Positions 16,931 to 26,438 of a DNA stretch of 64,000 bases are shown one piece after another. Below the pieces are notes generated by a model. It worked only from the letters and a program-made list of their open reading frames with translations. It searched no databases and had not been told where the DNA came from. The translations under genes and the position numbers were made by a program. The DNA comes from Bacillus sp. Marseille-P3661 (GTDB taxonomy: Bacteria; Bacillota; Bacilli; Bacillales; Bacillaceae_J), in contig NZ_LT965958.1 of the NCBI RefSeq assembly GCF_900240995.1, positions 96,758-160,757 on the forward strand, read 5' to 3'. Each line of letters opens with the position of its first letter. The first letter of the stretch is position 1.

Positions 16931-19900
16931 TGAGAATTGACTATTTAAATTTACGGGCATTTGGTCATTTCACAGATTACGAGCTTTTATTTGATGCTTC
17001 TAAAAACTTCCATCTAATCTATGGTCCTAACGAGGCTGGAAAAAGTACAACATTACGCTCGATTACCCATTTTCTATATGGATTTCCACAACAAACCAAT
17101 GATTCATTTCTTCACAGTAATGCAAAACTACGAATTGAAGGTCAGCTCCAAAAAGCAAATGGCGATATACTCCAGTTTATTCGTCGCAAAGGAAATAAAA
17201 ACACAGTCCTCGATCTCAATGGAGACGCTGTTAACGAAGAGCTGGTGACAAACTTTTTAAATGGCATTTCAGAGCAACAATTTTTAAATATGTTTGCTCT
17301 TGATCATATTCGGTTGCGCGAAGGTGGTGAAAGCTTACTTCAAAGTGGTGGAAATCTAGGTGAAAGTATGTTTTCAGCTGCTTCCGGCATAAATATATTA
17401 CGTAAAGTGTTTGAAGAACTCGAGAAAAAAGCTGGAGATCTTTATAAAAAAAGAGCAACAAAGTCAGAACTAAATCAAGTTATTAAACAAATTAAAGAGT
17501 TAAAAAAGAAGATTAATGATCATCAATTAAAGATTCAAGCGTGGAAAGATCTTGAGCGAACATATAATGAGGGAAAAAAAGAAATTGCTGAGATGATTAA
17601 GCAAGTCAAGACGCTACGAAGTGAGCAAGAGAAACTGCAACGTATTAAACTGACATTGCCGAAAATCGCTAAACAACGCGAATTGGTACAAAAGCTTAGC
17701 GAATTAGGTGATGTACCTAGCTTACCAGAAAATATTAAAGATATTCGTCAAAGAGCACAGCAAGTGCTTGAAATATCGACAAAAGAGAAAAATAGAGCAG
17801 AAGCAGAGATTACAGCATTGCAGGAAGATTTAAATCGAATTGTCATTCCAGAAGGTCTTATCCAACAAGCTACGATTATTGATAGTCTTTATCGGGAAGT
17901 TCAAACCTATCAAAATAATGAACAGCTTTTACCTAAACTAGCTGGTGAACGAAAGCAACTTGAAGAGCGTGTGCTTACTTTAATGAAGGAAATTGATGCT
18001 ACACATGCAAATCTTGCAAACATTGATTTATTCCGTCTTTCTGCAGCGAAAAAAGAAACGATACGCACACTTTGTAAGCAAAAGCCTTTACTTGATCAAA
18101 CCATTGAGAGAGTTGAAAGTGAACAACAGGAGATAAATGAAGAATTACAGCAGAAACAAGCTGAACTTCAACAACTTGCTGACTTACCAAACATTGATAA
18201 CTTAGAAATTGTCATTGATACGGTAAAGCGTGCAGGTCAAATTGAAACAACGTATAAAACGTTAATATATGATAATGAGCAAAAAGAATTGCAAATTGCT
18301 GAAGAACTTAGAAATTTACCTCAGTGGAATGGAACATATGATGAATTGGTAAACATTCCTGTTCCTGGATTAACAGAAACAATTAAGAAATTTGAACAAC
18401 AACGTAATACGTTGCTGCAAAAACTCCAAAAAGTTTGCGATCAAATTGATAATCAACAAGAAACCATTGAAATTCATGAAGAAGCTATTCGCGCTTTAGA
18501 ATCATTGGCGGAAATTCCATCAGAGGAAAAGTTAGAAATTGTTCGGGCCTTTCGTCAGCAAGGTTGGCAATTTATTTTATCCAAGTTACAAGATGGTAAG
18601 TGGGACGAGCGTATAGAGGACTATACAAAAGGACAAGCCATTGAAACTGTTTATGAAGAAAGTGTACGGGATGCAGATGGTATTGCAGATAAAATGAGAG
18701 TCGAGGCAGCAAAGGTCGGAGAAAAAAATAAGCGATTAGCAGATATTGGCATATGTAAAAAGAAAATAGTGGAACTTGAGCAGGAGAAAGCATGTATTAA
18801 CGAGGAAATTGCAAAATGGAAAACCGAATGGAATAAGCTCTGGCAACCTGCGGGCATTACGCCGTTAACACCAGAAGAGATGGAAGAATGGCTAAGAAAG
18901 TTCGTTAAAATCAAAGAAATGTCGCATGAGTTTAATAAAGCAAAAGCGATGATTAAAGATTTGGAAGGTAAGATAACGCAATATAAACAATCCTTGCTAA
19001 CTGCTCTTTCGCAAATTAATCCAATTTTAGAAGAAAAATCACTTGATGAATTATTAACAATTGCTGAAAAACAATTGAAGAAAATTCAAACAGATTTATT
19101 TAAGCGTAAAAGTCTTCAAGATAGTATCGCTGAAATTAAACGCAGAGTAGATCATATAACAGTTAAAAAAGCTGAGATTGTAGCTAAAATAAGAAATTGG
19201 AAAAGTGATTGGACGGAAAGCATCAAGGGCACGGCAATTTCAGAAACAGCGCCAGTACCTGTCGCAGAGCGCATACTCACTATTTATGAACAATGTGCAC
19301 AAGCATATGACGAGTTCAATAAGGTAGAAAGAGATCAGGACACAATAAAGCGCCAAATTGATCAATTTAAAGATAAAGTTGAAAACATGTTTAACTCTTT
19401 AAATATCCAATTAGATCAAGACAGCATGGATCTTGCAGTAAATAAATTGCATGCCACACTTCAACAAGCAAAGCAAGATGAAGTGGCTATTACAAACATT
19501 TCTAGTCAGTTGAAGAAACTTCAGACGGCGATTAAAAATGCAAATTCCGAAATTGAGAATGCTGAAACGACTTTAACGAATTTACTCAACCAAGCCCATT
19601 GTGATGATTTAGAACAACTAGAAGAGGTTGAACGAACATTTGCACTTAAGAAAGAGTATGAATTGAGCCTTAAAAACATTGAAGAAGAGCTACTGCAGCT
19701 TGGTAATGGTTTATCTCTTCAAGCGATCATGAACGAAACGGAAAATATCGAACATGATAGCATCGGTATTGAGCTAGAGGAAATCAACCGTAAGCTTGAT
19801 GAAATTGAACCACTTCGTTCACAACTAGAACAAGAGCATGGTGTTGTGAAGAAGGAGTATGAGGAAAAAATTCAAGGCAATAACACCGCATCAGTTAAAT

Positions 19901-20454
19901 CTGAACAAGAGAAAGAAAGTTTATTAGCGCAGCTAGCGAATCTAACGAATCAATACATCCAGTTGAAACTGGCATCGACTTTGTTACAAAAAGGAATTGA
20001 ATATTATCGAAATCAAAATCAAGACCCTATTTTAAAGCGTGCTAGTGAATTATTTGCTAAGCTAACTCTACAATCTTATGCTGGATTAATCGTAGACTAT
20101 GATGAGAAAGACCAACCCGTATTAATGGGTTATCGAGAGAATGGTGACAAAGTACCAGTTACAGGCATGAGTGATGGTGCAACAGATCAATTATACCTTT
20201 CACTTCGAATTGCGAGCATTGAGAAATATGCAGAGGAAAATGAGCCTATTCCATTGATTGTTGACGATATTCTCGTTCACTTTGATGACAATCGCTCAAC
20301 CGAGACTTTAAAAGTATTGCTAGAATTATCAAAGAAAACCCAGATTATTTTCTTTACTCACCATGCAAGATTAGTAGATATTGTTAAAAATTACGGGGAA
20401 GAAAACGATTATCAGCTAACAGAAATTAGAAGTAAAGAATTTATCGGTGTTTGA
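16930..20454 (+). CDS. yhaN: SbcC/Rad50-like AAA ATPase YhaN
   Basis: 1174 residues, partner of YhaO. The N-terminal ATPase lobe starts 'MRIDYLNLRAFGHF' and has Walker A GPNEAGKST at residues 32-40. Roughly residues 180-1020 are Glu/Lys/Gln-rich coiled coil. The C-terminal lobe has a signature-like motif 'GMSDGATDQLYLSLR', Walker B 'IPLIVDDILVHFDD' and the H-loop 'FFTHHARL'. It is longer than B. subtilis YhaN (about 960 residues), the difference lying in the coiled coil. I see no CxxC zinc hook. The YhaO-YhaN complex is expected to be an SMC-like nuclease; a palindromic terminator follows. Confidence 0.92.
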   Translation: MRIDYLNLRAFGHFTDYELLFDASKNFHLIYGPNEAGKSTTLRSITHFLYGFPQQTNDSFLHSNAKLRIEGQLQKANGDILQFIRRKGNKNTVLDLNGDAVNEELVTNFLNGISEQQFLNMFALDHIRLREGGESLLQSGGNLGESMFSAASGINILRKVFEELEKKAGDLYKKRATKSELNQVIKQIKELKKKINDHQLKIQAWKDLERTYNEGKKEIAEMIKQVKTLRSEQEKLQRIKLTLPKIAKQRELVQKLSELGDVPSLPENIKDIRQRAQQVLEISTKEKNRAEAEITALQEDLNRIVIPEGLIQQATIIDSLYREVQTYQNNEQLLPKLAGERKQLEERVLTLMKEIDATHANLANIDLFRLSAAKKETIRTLCKQKPLLDQTIERVESEQQEINEELQQKQAELQQLADLPNIDNLEIVIDTVKRAGQIETTYKTLIYDNEQKELQIAEELRNLPQWNGTYDELVNIPVPGLTETIKKFEQQRNTLLQKLQKVCDQIDNQQETIEIHEEAIRALESLAEIPSEEKLEIVRAFRQQGWQFILSKLQDGKWDERIEDYTKGQAIETVYEESVRDADGIADKMRVEAAKVGEKNKRLADIGICKKKIVELEQEKACINEEIAKWKTEWNKLWQPAGITPLTPEEMEEWLRKFVKIKEMSHEFNKAKAMIKDLEGKITQYKQSLLTALSQINPILEEKSLDELLTIAEKQLKKIQTDLFKRKSLQDSIAEIKRRVDHITVKKAEIVAKIRNWKSDWTESIKGTAISETAPVPVAERILTIYEQCAQAYDEFNKVERDQDTIKRQIDQFKDKVENMFNSLNIQLDQDSMDLAVNKLHATLQQAKQDEVAITNISSQLKKLQTAIKNANSEIENAETTLTNLLNQAHCDDLEQLEEVERTFALKKEYELSLKNIEEELLQLGNGLSLQAIMNETENIEHDSIGIELEEINRKLDEIEPLRSQLEQEHGVVKKEYEEKIQGNNTASVKSEQEKESLLAQLANLTNQYIQLKLASTLLQKGIEYYRNQNQDPILKRASELFAKLTLQSYAGLIVDYDEKDQPVLMGYRENGDKVPVTGMSDGATDQLYLSLRIASIEKYAEENEPIPLIVDDILVHFDDNRSTETLKVLLELSKKTQIIFFTHHARLVDIVKNYGEENDYQLTEIRSKEFIGV

Positions 20455-20477
20455 TGTTATGAATATAAGAAAAAGGA

Positions 20478-20519
20478 AATCGACAAGTGCCTGGCACTTG
20501 TCGATTTTGTTTTTTTTTG
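20478..20519. terminator. palindromic terminator between convergent genes
   Basis: A perfect palindrome with arms AAATCGACAAGTGCC and GGCACTTGTCGATTT around one T is followed by a T-rich run on the plus strand and by TTTCCTTTTT on the minus strand. It can terminate both yhaN and the converging gene that ends at 20526. It is one copy of a dispersed element (see 26339, 36241, 41221). Confidence 0.85.
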
Positions 20520-20525
20520 TAAATT

Positions 20526-20894
20526 TTAAGCTCCGATTCCGACTATTGATTCGGGCTCAATTCCAAGCACTAATAAACTAATGTTATCATAACCAACTTT
20601 ATTTAATTTATTAAGCGTTTGTTTGATAATATGTATATGGCTGTCATTTTTTAATTTTTCTATTTCACTACTATATAGGTTTAATACAGAATCACTAACG
20701 AAATTAGGGCATGCTGTACCTGGTTCTTCATCCATGATTAAACAACCCATATATTGATATTTAAAATGTAAGGCTCTAGTTAACTGTACAATATGCTCCA
20801 ATTTTTCAAATGTAAGTGGATATGAATTCTTAAGCTGATTCATCGTTTCTTTGGCAATTAATAAATCATTATGATAGCTGACTGTAATAGACAT
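20526..20894 (-). CDS. hypothetical protein
   Basis: 122 residues, with AAAGGAG ahead of the ATG on the minus strand. It is soluble and mostly helical, with two cysteines (in 'YMGCLIMD' and 'GTACPNF') and no membrane segment or known motif. It converges with yhaN, sharing the palindromic terminator, and its upstream side is an 800-base gene-poor region. Function unknown. Confidence 0.6.
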   Translation of the reverse strand: MSITVSYHNDLLIAKETMNQLKNSYPLTFEKLEHIVQLTRALHFKYQYMGCLIMDEEPGTACPNFVSDSVLNLYSSEIEKLKNDSHIHIIKQTLNKLNKVGYDNISLLVLGIEPESIVGIGA

Positions 20895-21695
20895 TTTTTG
20901 TTAACTCCTTTGTTAATAGCTCCGCTAAGGCCTCGTTTTGATAATAAAAAGAAGTACACGGAATTTTATAGTTTTTTCAAGAGTACACCTATCGGTTTAA
21001 TATGTAAAATGGATAGTTTTCATGTTTAATATAGATATTGTCTATGTTAGTATTTTCGAAGTTATCAATTGGAGGTTGTAGACACTAATAGTAGAATTAC
21101 AAAAAAAATGAGGGATGAATTGCTAATTAGTTCGGTTCAGAGGTAGAAAAATTAACATTACAAGCATTTTAACAAGCGAGTTTGCATTAAAATTTGCTCG
21201 TTTCTCTGAGTGGAGACGAGAAGGCTGAAATCTGTGGGCGACTGAAGGATAAGTTCCGAGTATTCTCTGGCAAATGATCTCTTCCGATTCAGGAGGCTTC
21301 CGATTCAGGAGCGGTGATAAGCTTTCGTAATCCTGTAAAAACGGAAAGAGTTATGCTAGCCTTTCTCCAAACAACGAAGAAAACAGACATCAAACGTTAA
21401 AATAAAAACTTATGATTGAAAAAGTGTTAACATTACAAAGTTTGTGAAATTCAAGGCAATTAAAAAGATAAATCATTAGGAACATAATTTTGTAATTATT
21501 TATTCCCCTGAATATAGAGAATTAATAAACTTCACTATATTTAGGGGATTTTTTTCTTATAGGAATAACTAAGTATACCTTTTTACATGAAATGCAAATC
21601 AACTTCAATTACAGAAGGTAAACAGTCTTATATTAAATGTTCCCACAGTTTAATATCAGTTTATAAAGAGGTTAGATAACACGCTACTTGTTCCA
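20895..21695. other. gene-poor stretch
   Basis: No coding frame that I can support. The first ~60 bases hold the translation signals of the minus-strand gene. A 15-base direct repeat (CTTCCGATTCAGGAG at 21281 and 21297) and a plus-strand terminator-like hairpin at 21505 are the only structures. The terminator without a gene suggests a lost gene or an untranslated transcript. Confidence 0.6.
21505..21555 (+). terminator. orphan terminator-like hairpin
   Basis: CCCCTGAATATAG and CTATATTTAGGGG can pair with one G-U, separated by about 17 bases, and a T7 run follows. No gene precedes it on the plus strand within 1 kb. Confidence 0.65.
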
Positions 21696-22145
21696 CTAAG
21701 AACTAAAATATGGGGTAACGGGGGAACCCATTTGGGCTAAAAAAGCCTCTGTTTGTTTAATTAATGATTTATACATATTTTCTAAATCTAAGAATTGCAA
21801 GTATTTCGCATTCCATTCTGCCTGTTGTGATGCATTTATTATATTGACCGGTTGGCTTACCCAATGGTTGAAATTTGCATTGTTTTCTAAATATAAGTTG
21901 ATATATGTTTGTCTCTGTTTTTTGGCTAATTCAATACTAGGATTTACACCAATAGGAACTTGAGGTGCGTAATATCCACCACCTTGACTAATTGGATGGG
22001 TAATAATTGGCAGTAATTGTTGAAGGTAGCTAGTTAGGGCTCCAAGTTGTGAATGACCAGTTTGCGGAAGTGAGGGCTGTACAGGCTGTGCAGGTTGCAT
22101 AGGCAGATGTTGTCTATTGGGATGATGCCAATAAGAATAAAACAA
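21696..22145 (-). CDS. hypothetical protein with Pro/Gln-rich N-terminus
   Basis: 149 residues from a minus-strand TTG at 22145 with GGGAGG 8 bases ahead. The N-terminal ~60 residues are rich in His, Pro, Gln and Tyr (HPNRQHLPMQPAQPVQPSLP), then a helical domain rich in Asn/Gln and aromatic residues. Such composition is common in spore-surface proteins, but I cannot identify a family. It is divergent from two other unrecognised genes at 22420 and 22867. Confidence 0.6.
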   Translation of the reverse strand: MFYSYWHHPNRQHLPMQPAQPVQPSLPQTGHSQLGALTSYLQQLLPIITHPISQGGGYYAPQVPIGVNPSIELAKKQRQTYINLYLENNANFNHWVSQPVNIINASQQAEWNAKYLQFLDLENMYKSLIKQTEAFLAQMGSPVTPYFSS

Positions 22146-22419
22146 TATGATTTCCTCCCTGTTAATGTAATGATTTCTTATATAACTATGTAGGGGACTA
22201 GACGAATGAAATAGGGAAAATACCCAATTTTACAGGGGTTATTTAGATAAGGGAAAAGAGTTTGAAATAGAAAGTTCTTTTGACTGTGGGTTAGCGTTTC
22301 TTTCTCATTTATGATTAACAATTCTAGAGCTTTTATAAAAAAGAAAAGCAGGCACCAACCCTTTTTGGTCTCATATATATGTATAAGTATTTATAATTAT
22401 CTAAGAAAGGTGAATGATT

Positions 22420-22809
22420 TTGTATATTTATCCAAATAGGTATTTCAGAAGACAAAATAATGTATTAGATAAAATACTTGCCTGTCACAGTCAAAATAGA
22501 TGGGGAAGGATCACATTTCAAGATGGAACCAATATTGTGGCCTTTTTAAGCACATATGATTTTTTTAGAGGTGGGTTAGTTTATGTTCCTATGGGGACAT
22601 ATACGATTACATGTAATGGAATTTCCCTTGATTCTGTTCAAAAGGTTCAAAATTGTATTGGAAAAACAGCTATGTTGACACTTCCAAATAACTTAAGACT
22701 ATCATTTACGATTGATGGTACTGATCAATATGAAAGTATCGGTGGATGGCTTAATATGAATGAACTTTTAAATATGATGTCACTTGTAACGGATGTCACT
22801 TGTATTTAG
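22420..22809 (+). CDS. hypothetical protein
   Basis: 129 residues from TTG 22420, favoured by AAAGG 9 bases ahead; the in-frame ATG at 22414 is too close to the site. The protein is small and beta-rich with several Gly and aromatic residues (RWGRITFQDGT, GGLVYVPMGTYTI) and three Cys. No membrane segment or known motif. It is followed 57 bases later by another unknown gene on the same strand, probably an operon. Confidence 0.55.
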   Translation: MYIYPNRYFRRQNNVLDKILACHSQNRWGRITFQDGTNIVAFLSTYDFFRGGLVYVPMGTYTITCNGISLDSVQKVQNCIGKTAMLTLPNNLRLSFTIDGTDQYESIGGWLNMNELLNMMSLVTDVTCI

Positions 22810-22866
22810 GTTCATAATAAAATACAAGCCATGCTCTTAATTTTAATAGAAAAGGAGTTCCTTAGT

Positions 22867-23847
22867 ATGAATGATTCAAGCTCATATTATAGAGAGCAAC
22901 AATGGGTTGAGTCGAAAGATAATTCAGATATCTTAGAATATCCAGGTGGATGGTATTATCATAAGAAAAGTCAGATGTATTCATATTATGACGAGGATGA
23001 AAAAAAATGGTATTTGTATGATATGAATAAAGATCAATGGTATGATTATAGTGCCGCTGTTTTCTATTGTCAGAACCCGGCCGTCAATGGAACTTGTACA
23101 ACTACCGATCAAGTCACTGTAGAAGAGGATGAAACTGTTTATGTTCCTCATGAGGTACTTGTTGAAATTGCTTTTGCTCTAAATACGAAAGTTAAACCAT
23201 TGATTGAACAGTTGCGTGCTTTTGAGAGTGCATCAGATCAATCTGGTGCGCGGTCGATTATGGATTCTATTTATAATGAAATAAATGTTCTATCAGGTAA
23301 AGCATTTGAAAAAGAGATCTATCCTGTCGCACAATTTTTAAGTGATGTAGCAATTAAACTCCATAACTTAAAAGAGTATGCTACTCCAGCCATGAGTTTT
23401 CGTGAAATAGCAGAGAAAACAGTTAATATAATGAATAGAGTAGTACCAGGTGTTGGTGAAGCCATTCCTGTATTTTATCAGACTCGACCAATACCGCTAA
23501 TGCTTGCATTACAATCAGCGACTTTAGGTGCTGGAATAATAATGGTAATGTATGCAGGATATGATTGGTTAGACACTAATATATGGCCTTTGATTGAATG
23601 TTGGGATCGTACTCCAGGTAATTTTGCTGCAATAGAAAAGTGTTTACAAGGTCCTCCGCATCACAAGGATATAGAAACTACAAGAAAGCTTGTTGTATCG
23701 CTTAAAACTGGGTTGGGTGTCGCCGAGAGTAAAGGTTGGTATAAGCCAGAAAAGAAAAAGAAGAGAGATGTACTGGATTATCGAAATAGGGATACTGGTT
23801 TATTGAATTATTATCCAGGGTATTATCCTAATTATCCTTTTTATTAA
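22867..23847 (+). CDS. hypothetical protein with Tyr/Trp-rich N-terminus
   Basis: 326 residues from ATG 22867, set by AAAAGGAG 9 bases upstream. Residues 8-70 are strikingly aromatic (YPGGWYYHKKSQMYSYYDED, then WYLYDMNKDQWYDYS), like short WY repeats. Residues 90-200 are helical. A hydrophobic helix (LMLALQSATLGAGIIMVMYA) lies near residue 215, and the C-terminus is basic then Tyr/Pro-rich (YYPGYYPNYPFY). The composition suggests a structural surface protein, possibly spore-associated; this is inference from composition only. Confidence 0.6.
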   Translation: MNDSSSYYREQQWVESKDNSDILEYPGGWYYHKKSQMYSYYDEDEKKWYLYDMNKDQWYDYSAAVFYCQNPAVNGTCTTTDQVTVEEDETVYVPHEVLVEIAFALNTKVKPLIEQLRAFESASDQSGARSIMDSIYNEINVLSGKAFEKEIYPVAQFLSDVAIKLHNLKEYATPAMSFREIAEKTVNIMNRVVPGVGEAIPVFYQTRPIPLMLALQSATLGAGIIMVMYAGYDWLDTNIWPLIECWDRTPGNFAAIEKCLQGPPHHKDIETTRKLVVSLKTGLGVAESKGWYKPEKKKKRDVLDYRNRDTGLLNYYPGYYPNYPFY

Positions 23848-24146
23848 GACTCAGGTATGGATCCCCGCTGAATATCTATGATACCGGTGCCAGACATAAT
23901 TAAATATTAATGAAGAAAATGCGTTAAAAGAGCAAATTATTATTTTTCCAATATTATAGATAGAAGGAAATGACTAATTCAGTAAAGGAATTGGTCATTT
24001 TTGCAATGAGTTAAAAAATGTATTTTCATTAGATGAACTATCAAATTTATAGGATATTCCTCTTGTTATTTTTCTTTAAATTTCACCAAGTAACAGGTAT
24101 AAAATTAGGCGTTATAATCTTCTTAGAAGATTTTGTATTTATCAAT

Positions 24147-24270
24147 GGAAGACTTGGCGAATAATAAGAAAATTAATGATGTTTGCCTTTGAAATTACGA
24201 TTATTCTTCACAAGTAGCATTTAGCAGGGCCTATAAACCTGTTTTTTGTTTAAATCCTAGAGAATATTAA
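24147..24270 (+). pseudogene. remnant of an AraC-family regulator (HTH end)
   Basis: The frame ending at TAA 24268-24270 reads DYSSQVAFSRAYKPVF then NPREY, which matches the second helix-turn-helix and C-terminus of AraC/XylS proteins. The preceding part of the motif (EDLANNKKIND) is present in another frame from 24147, so at least one frameshift separates them, and a stop (TGA 24190) interrupts the downstream frame. No N-terminal part is recognisable. A decayed gene, not expressed as an intact regulator. Confidence 0.6.
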
Positions 24271-24412
24271 CTTAACAAGCTTCCTGTCCAGTCAGTTGTT
24301 AAACTTACTATTATTAAAGATGGGGAATGGTATAAAATGAATATTTATAGATAAATTGAGTGAAAAGTTACAACACGAGAAGAGTGAGTTGTTTAGATAT
24401 ACGTGAGAAGAA

Positions 24413-24790
24413 ATGGACAGGGCTAAGAAAAATATGATTAAGATAAAAGAATTATCAGAATTCCCATTTTTAGAGGCTACTGTAACATTTCGTGGGCAAA
24501 GCATAAAATTAGAAAATGTTTTAATTGATACAGGTTCTGCTGGAACAATTTTTAATGTCAATAAACTCGAAACAAAAGGAGTTAAACCAGAAGCAAATGA
24601 TGTTACTCAAACAATCCAACGAGTCGGTGGACTTAAGTTTGTTTATACTAAAAATATAGATCAAATCTCTATTAACGATATTTGTGGAAGAACAGGATTA
24701 TTAAAAACGCAGAGGGCTAAAACCTCTGCGTTTTTCTGTGTGATTTTGTTGTCCAAAAGTTTCCGATTTACCGTGATATTAACCTTATGA
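24413..24790 (+). pseudogene. 3'-truncated retropepsin-like aspartyl protease
   Basis: The ORF encodes 125 residues. Residues 10-85 match small bacterial retropepsin-like proteins: 'FPFLEATVTFRGQS' and the catalytic motif 'VLIDTGSAGT' followed by 'RVGGLKFVYT'. From about residue 92 the frame runs through a perfect terminator hairpin (24703-24735) and encodes unrelated sequence, so the 3' third of the gene has been replaced or deleted. No strong ribosome site precedes the ATG. Next to the AraC remnant, this marks 23.9-24.8 kb as a decay zone. Confidence 0.55.
24703..24735. terminator. bidirectional terminator hairpin
   Basis: Perfect 13-bp arms AAAAACGCAGAGG / CCTCTGCGTTTTT around a 7-base loop, with A and T runs on both sides, so it can stop transcription in either direction. 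It lies between the truncated protease frame and the LysR gene that ends at 24836 on the minus strand. Confidence 0.85.
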
Positions 24791-24835
24791 ATTCGATTTT
24801 TCTACTTCACAACCGAACTACTTACTGAAATTTCC

Positions 24836-25768
24836 TCATTCTTTTTCTAAATTAAGCATTTGGTTCATTGGTTTTACTTCCTGAAGTAATATATGTTGTT
24901 CTTTATAAAACTGTAACCAAGCTTTTGTAGCAATTGAAAGATATTGATGTTTATTCCAAATGATTGCAAGTTTCCACTTCAGCGGGGGATTTGAAATTTT
25001 GACTGCTTTGACTTTCTGTTGGTTTAAATGATTGCAAATACTTTTAGGTAATAACGATATTCCAAGTTTTGCGGCGATCATATCTTCAATAAATGGCCAT
25101 TGTGTAGTTTCGGAAACAATGTATGGATTATAGCCCACACTGTTGCAAGCGAATATAATGCGGTCATGCAGAACATAATTTTTATTCAGTAAGATGAAGG
25201 ATTCCTTTTCAAGTTCTGCCAAATGTACTTGTTCCGATGATGCAAGGCGATGTGAAGGATGAAGAAGTAGCATTAAATCTTCCTCCAGTATTGTAAAATG
25301 ATTAAAGAGCTCATTTTTTGTTGGCAGGACAACGATACCGATATCGAGCAAGTTATTATTTACATCTTCTTCAATTTTTTTTGAACCTTCTTCCATGAAT
25401 TGAAAGGTAATATTGGGATATTTTTCATGGAAAGCTCCTATTGTTTTAAGAAAAAGATGCGCATCAAAAATAGGTGGTAAGCCGATTCGAATATGTCCTT
25501 TTTGTAATCCTGACAAGTTGTCTAATTCAAGCTCAAGGTTGCGAAAAGCTTTGTCCACTAATTTAGCTTGCTCTAAAATAACTTGTCCAGCATCTGTTAG
25601 TGTAAGGTTTTTTTTAGTCCGCTCAAAAAGTGGGAATCCTAGCTCAATTTCAAGGTTTTTGATCATTTTACTTATCGTCGGCTGTGTAATATATAGATGA
25701 TCTGCGGCCAGTGAAAAGCTATTATATTTAGTTACTTCGATAAAATATTGTAAATGTTTAATATCCAA
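24836..25768 (-). CDS. LysR-family transcriptional regulator
   Basis: 310 residues from a minus-strand TTG at 25768: AGAGGTG is 6 bases ahead and the TTG gives the canonical N-terminus 'DIKHLQYFIEV', while a GTG 9 bases upstream overlaps the site. N-terminal winged helix (SFSLAADHLYITQPTISKMI), then a type 2 periplasmic-binding effector domain ('KGHIRIGLPPIFDAHLF', 'DIGIVVLP'). The helix sequence is close to the CidR/YwbI branch, but no cid/lrg genes are nearby. The upstream region is shared with the divergent DUF488 gene, a possible target. Effector unknown. Confidence 0.88.
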   Translation of the reverse strand: MDIKHLQYFIEVTKYNSFSLAADHLYITQPTISKMIKNLEIELGFPLFERTKKNLTLTDAGQVILEQAKLVDKAFRNLELELDNLSGLQKGHIRIGLPPIFDAHLFLKTIGAFHEKYPNITFQFMEEGSKKIEEDVNNNLLDIGIVVLPTKNELFNHFTILEEDLMLLLHPSHRLASSEQVHLAELEKESFILLNKNYVLHDRIIFACNSVGYNPYIVSETTQWPFIEDMIAAKLGISLLPKSICNHLNQQKVKAVKISNPPLKWKLAIIWNKHQYLSIATKAWLQFYKEQHILLQEVKPMNQMLNLEKE

Positions 25769-25932
25769 CTTGTGCACCTCTTACAATCTAGTTGTTTTTA
25801 TGTACTATATTAATAAAACAAGTTTAACATAATAATATTGCTAGACTATTGCAATTCTGTTAAAAGTTGAAAGAATCGATGCTTTATTAGCGTAGGTAAG
25901 AAGTTAATAATAAATGGAGGGGAGGTACGTAT

Positions 25933-26298
25933 ATGCGTCATTCATTTAGAATAAAACGAATATATGAAAAAGCAACGGCTGATGATGGCTACCGGGTATT
26001 AATTGATCGTATATGGCCTAGAGGTGTATCAAAAGAGAAGGCAAACATTGATTTATGGGCAAAAGAGGTAGCTCCAAGTTCTGAGCTACGCAAATGGTTT
26101 TGCCACAAACCTGAGCGTTTTTTAGTATTTCGGGAAACCTATTTAAACGAATTACAATTACATCCTGAAAAGCAAGAAAAAATAGCATATTTAAAGCAAC
26201 AATCAGAACAATCAAATGTCACTCTTTTATATGCTGCCAAAGACGAAATACATAATCATGCTGTAGTGCTTTATGAATATATTATTGAAACACAATAA
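25933..26298 (+). CDS. DUF488 family protein (YeaO-like)
   Basis: 121 residues. 'IKRIYEKATADDGYRVLIDRIWPRG', 'DLWAKEVAPSSELRKWFCH' and 'TLLYAAKDEIHNHAVVL' are the conserved blocks of the DUF488/YeaO family. GGAGGGGAGG precedes the ATG. Biochemical function is not established for the family. It is transcribed divergently from the LysR gene and ends in front of a palindromic element. Confidence 0.88.
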   Translation: MRHSFRIKRIYEKATADDGYRVLIDRIWPRGVSKEKANIDLWAKEVAPSSELRKWFCHKPERFLVFRETYLNELQLHPEKQEKIAYLKQQSEQSNVTLLYAAKDEIHNHAVVLYEYIIETQ

Positions 26299-26338
26299 TT
26301 ATACAAATAATAAATCAAATCCCCAAACCAAATAATCG

Positions 26339-26410
26339 AAATCGACAAGTGCCTGGCACTTGTCGATTTGGAGATGGTGCTTATCGATCGAGTATTGGCA
26401 CTTGTCGATT
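26339..26410. repeat. dispersed palindrome, one full and one half copy; likely terminator
   Basis: 26339-26369 is a perfect palindrome with arms AAATCGACAAGTGCC / GGCACTTGTCGATTT around one T. A second right arm (TTGGCACTTGTCGATT) recurs at 26395-26410. It lies exactly between the convergent DUF488 and acuI-like genes, where a bidirectional terminator is expected, though T runs are short. Confidence 0.75.
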
Positions 26411-26438
26411 AGTTGGCATTATATAAATTACTAAGGCA

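Noticed and set aside
16930-20454. Reading the large coiled-coil ATPase as SbcC or RecN
   Set aside because: No CxxC zinc hook was seen, and the pairing with a YhaO-type nuclease plus the GMSDGATDQLYLSLR signature fit YhaN better.
21281-21311. Adjacent 15-base direct repeat CTTCCGATTCAGGAG
   Set aside because: Only two copies, no inverted structure and no link to a gene; likely a simple duplication.
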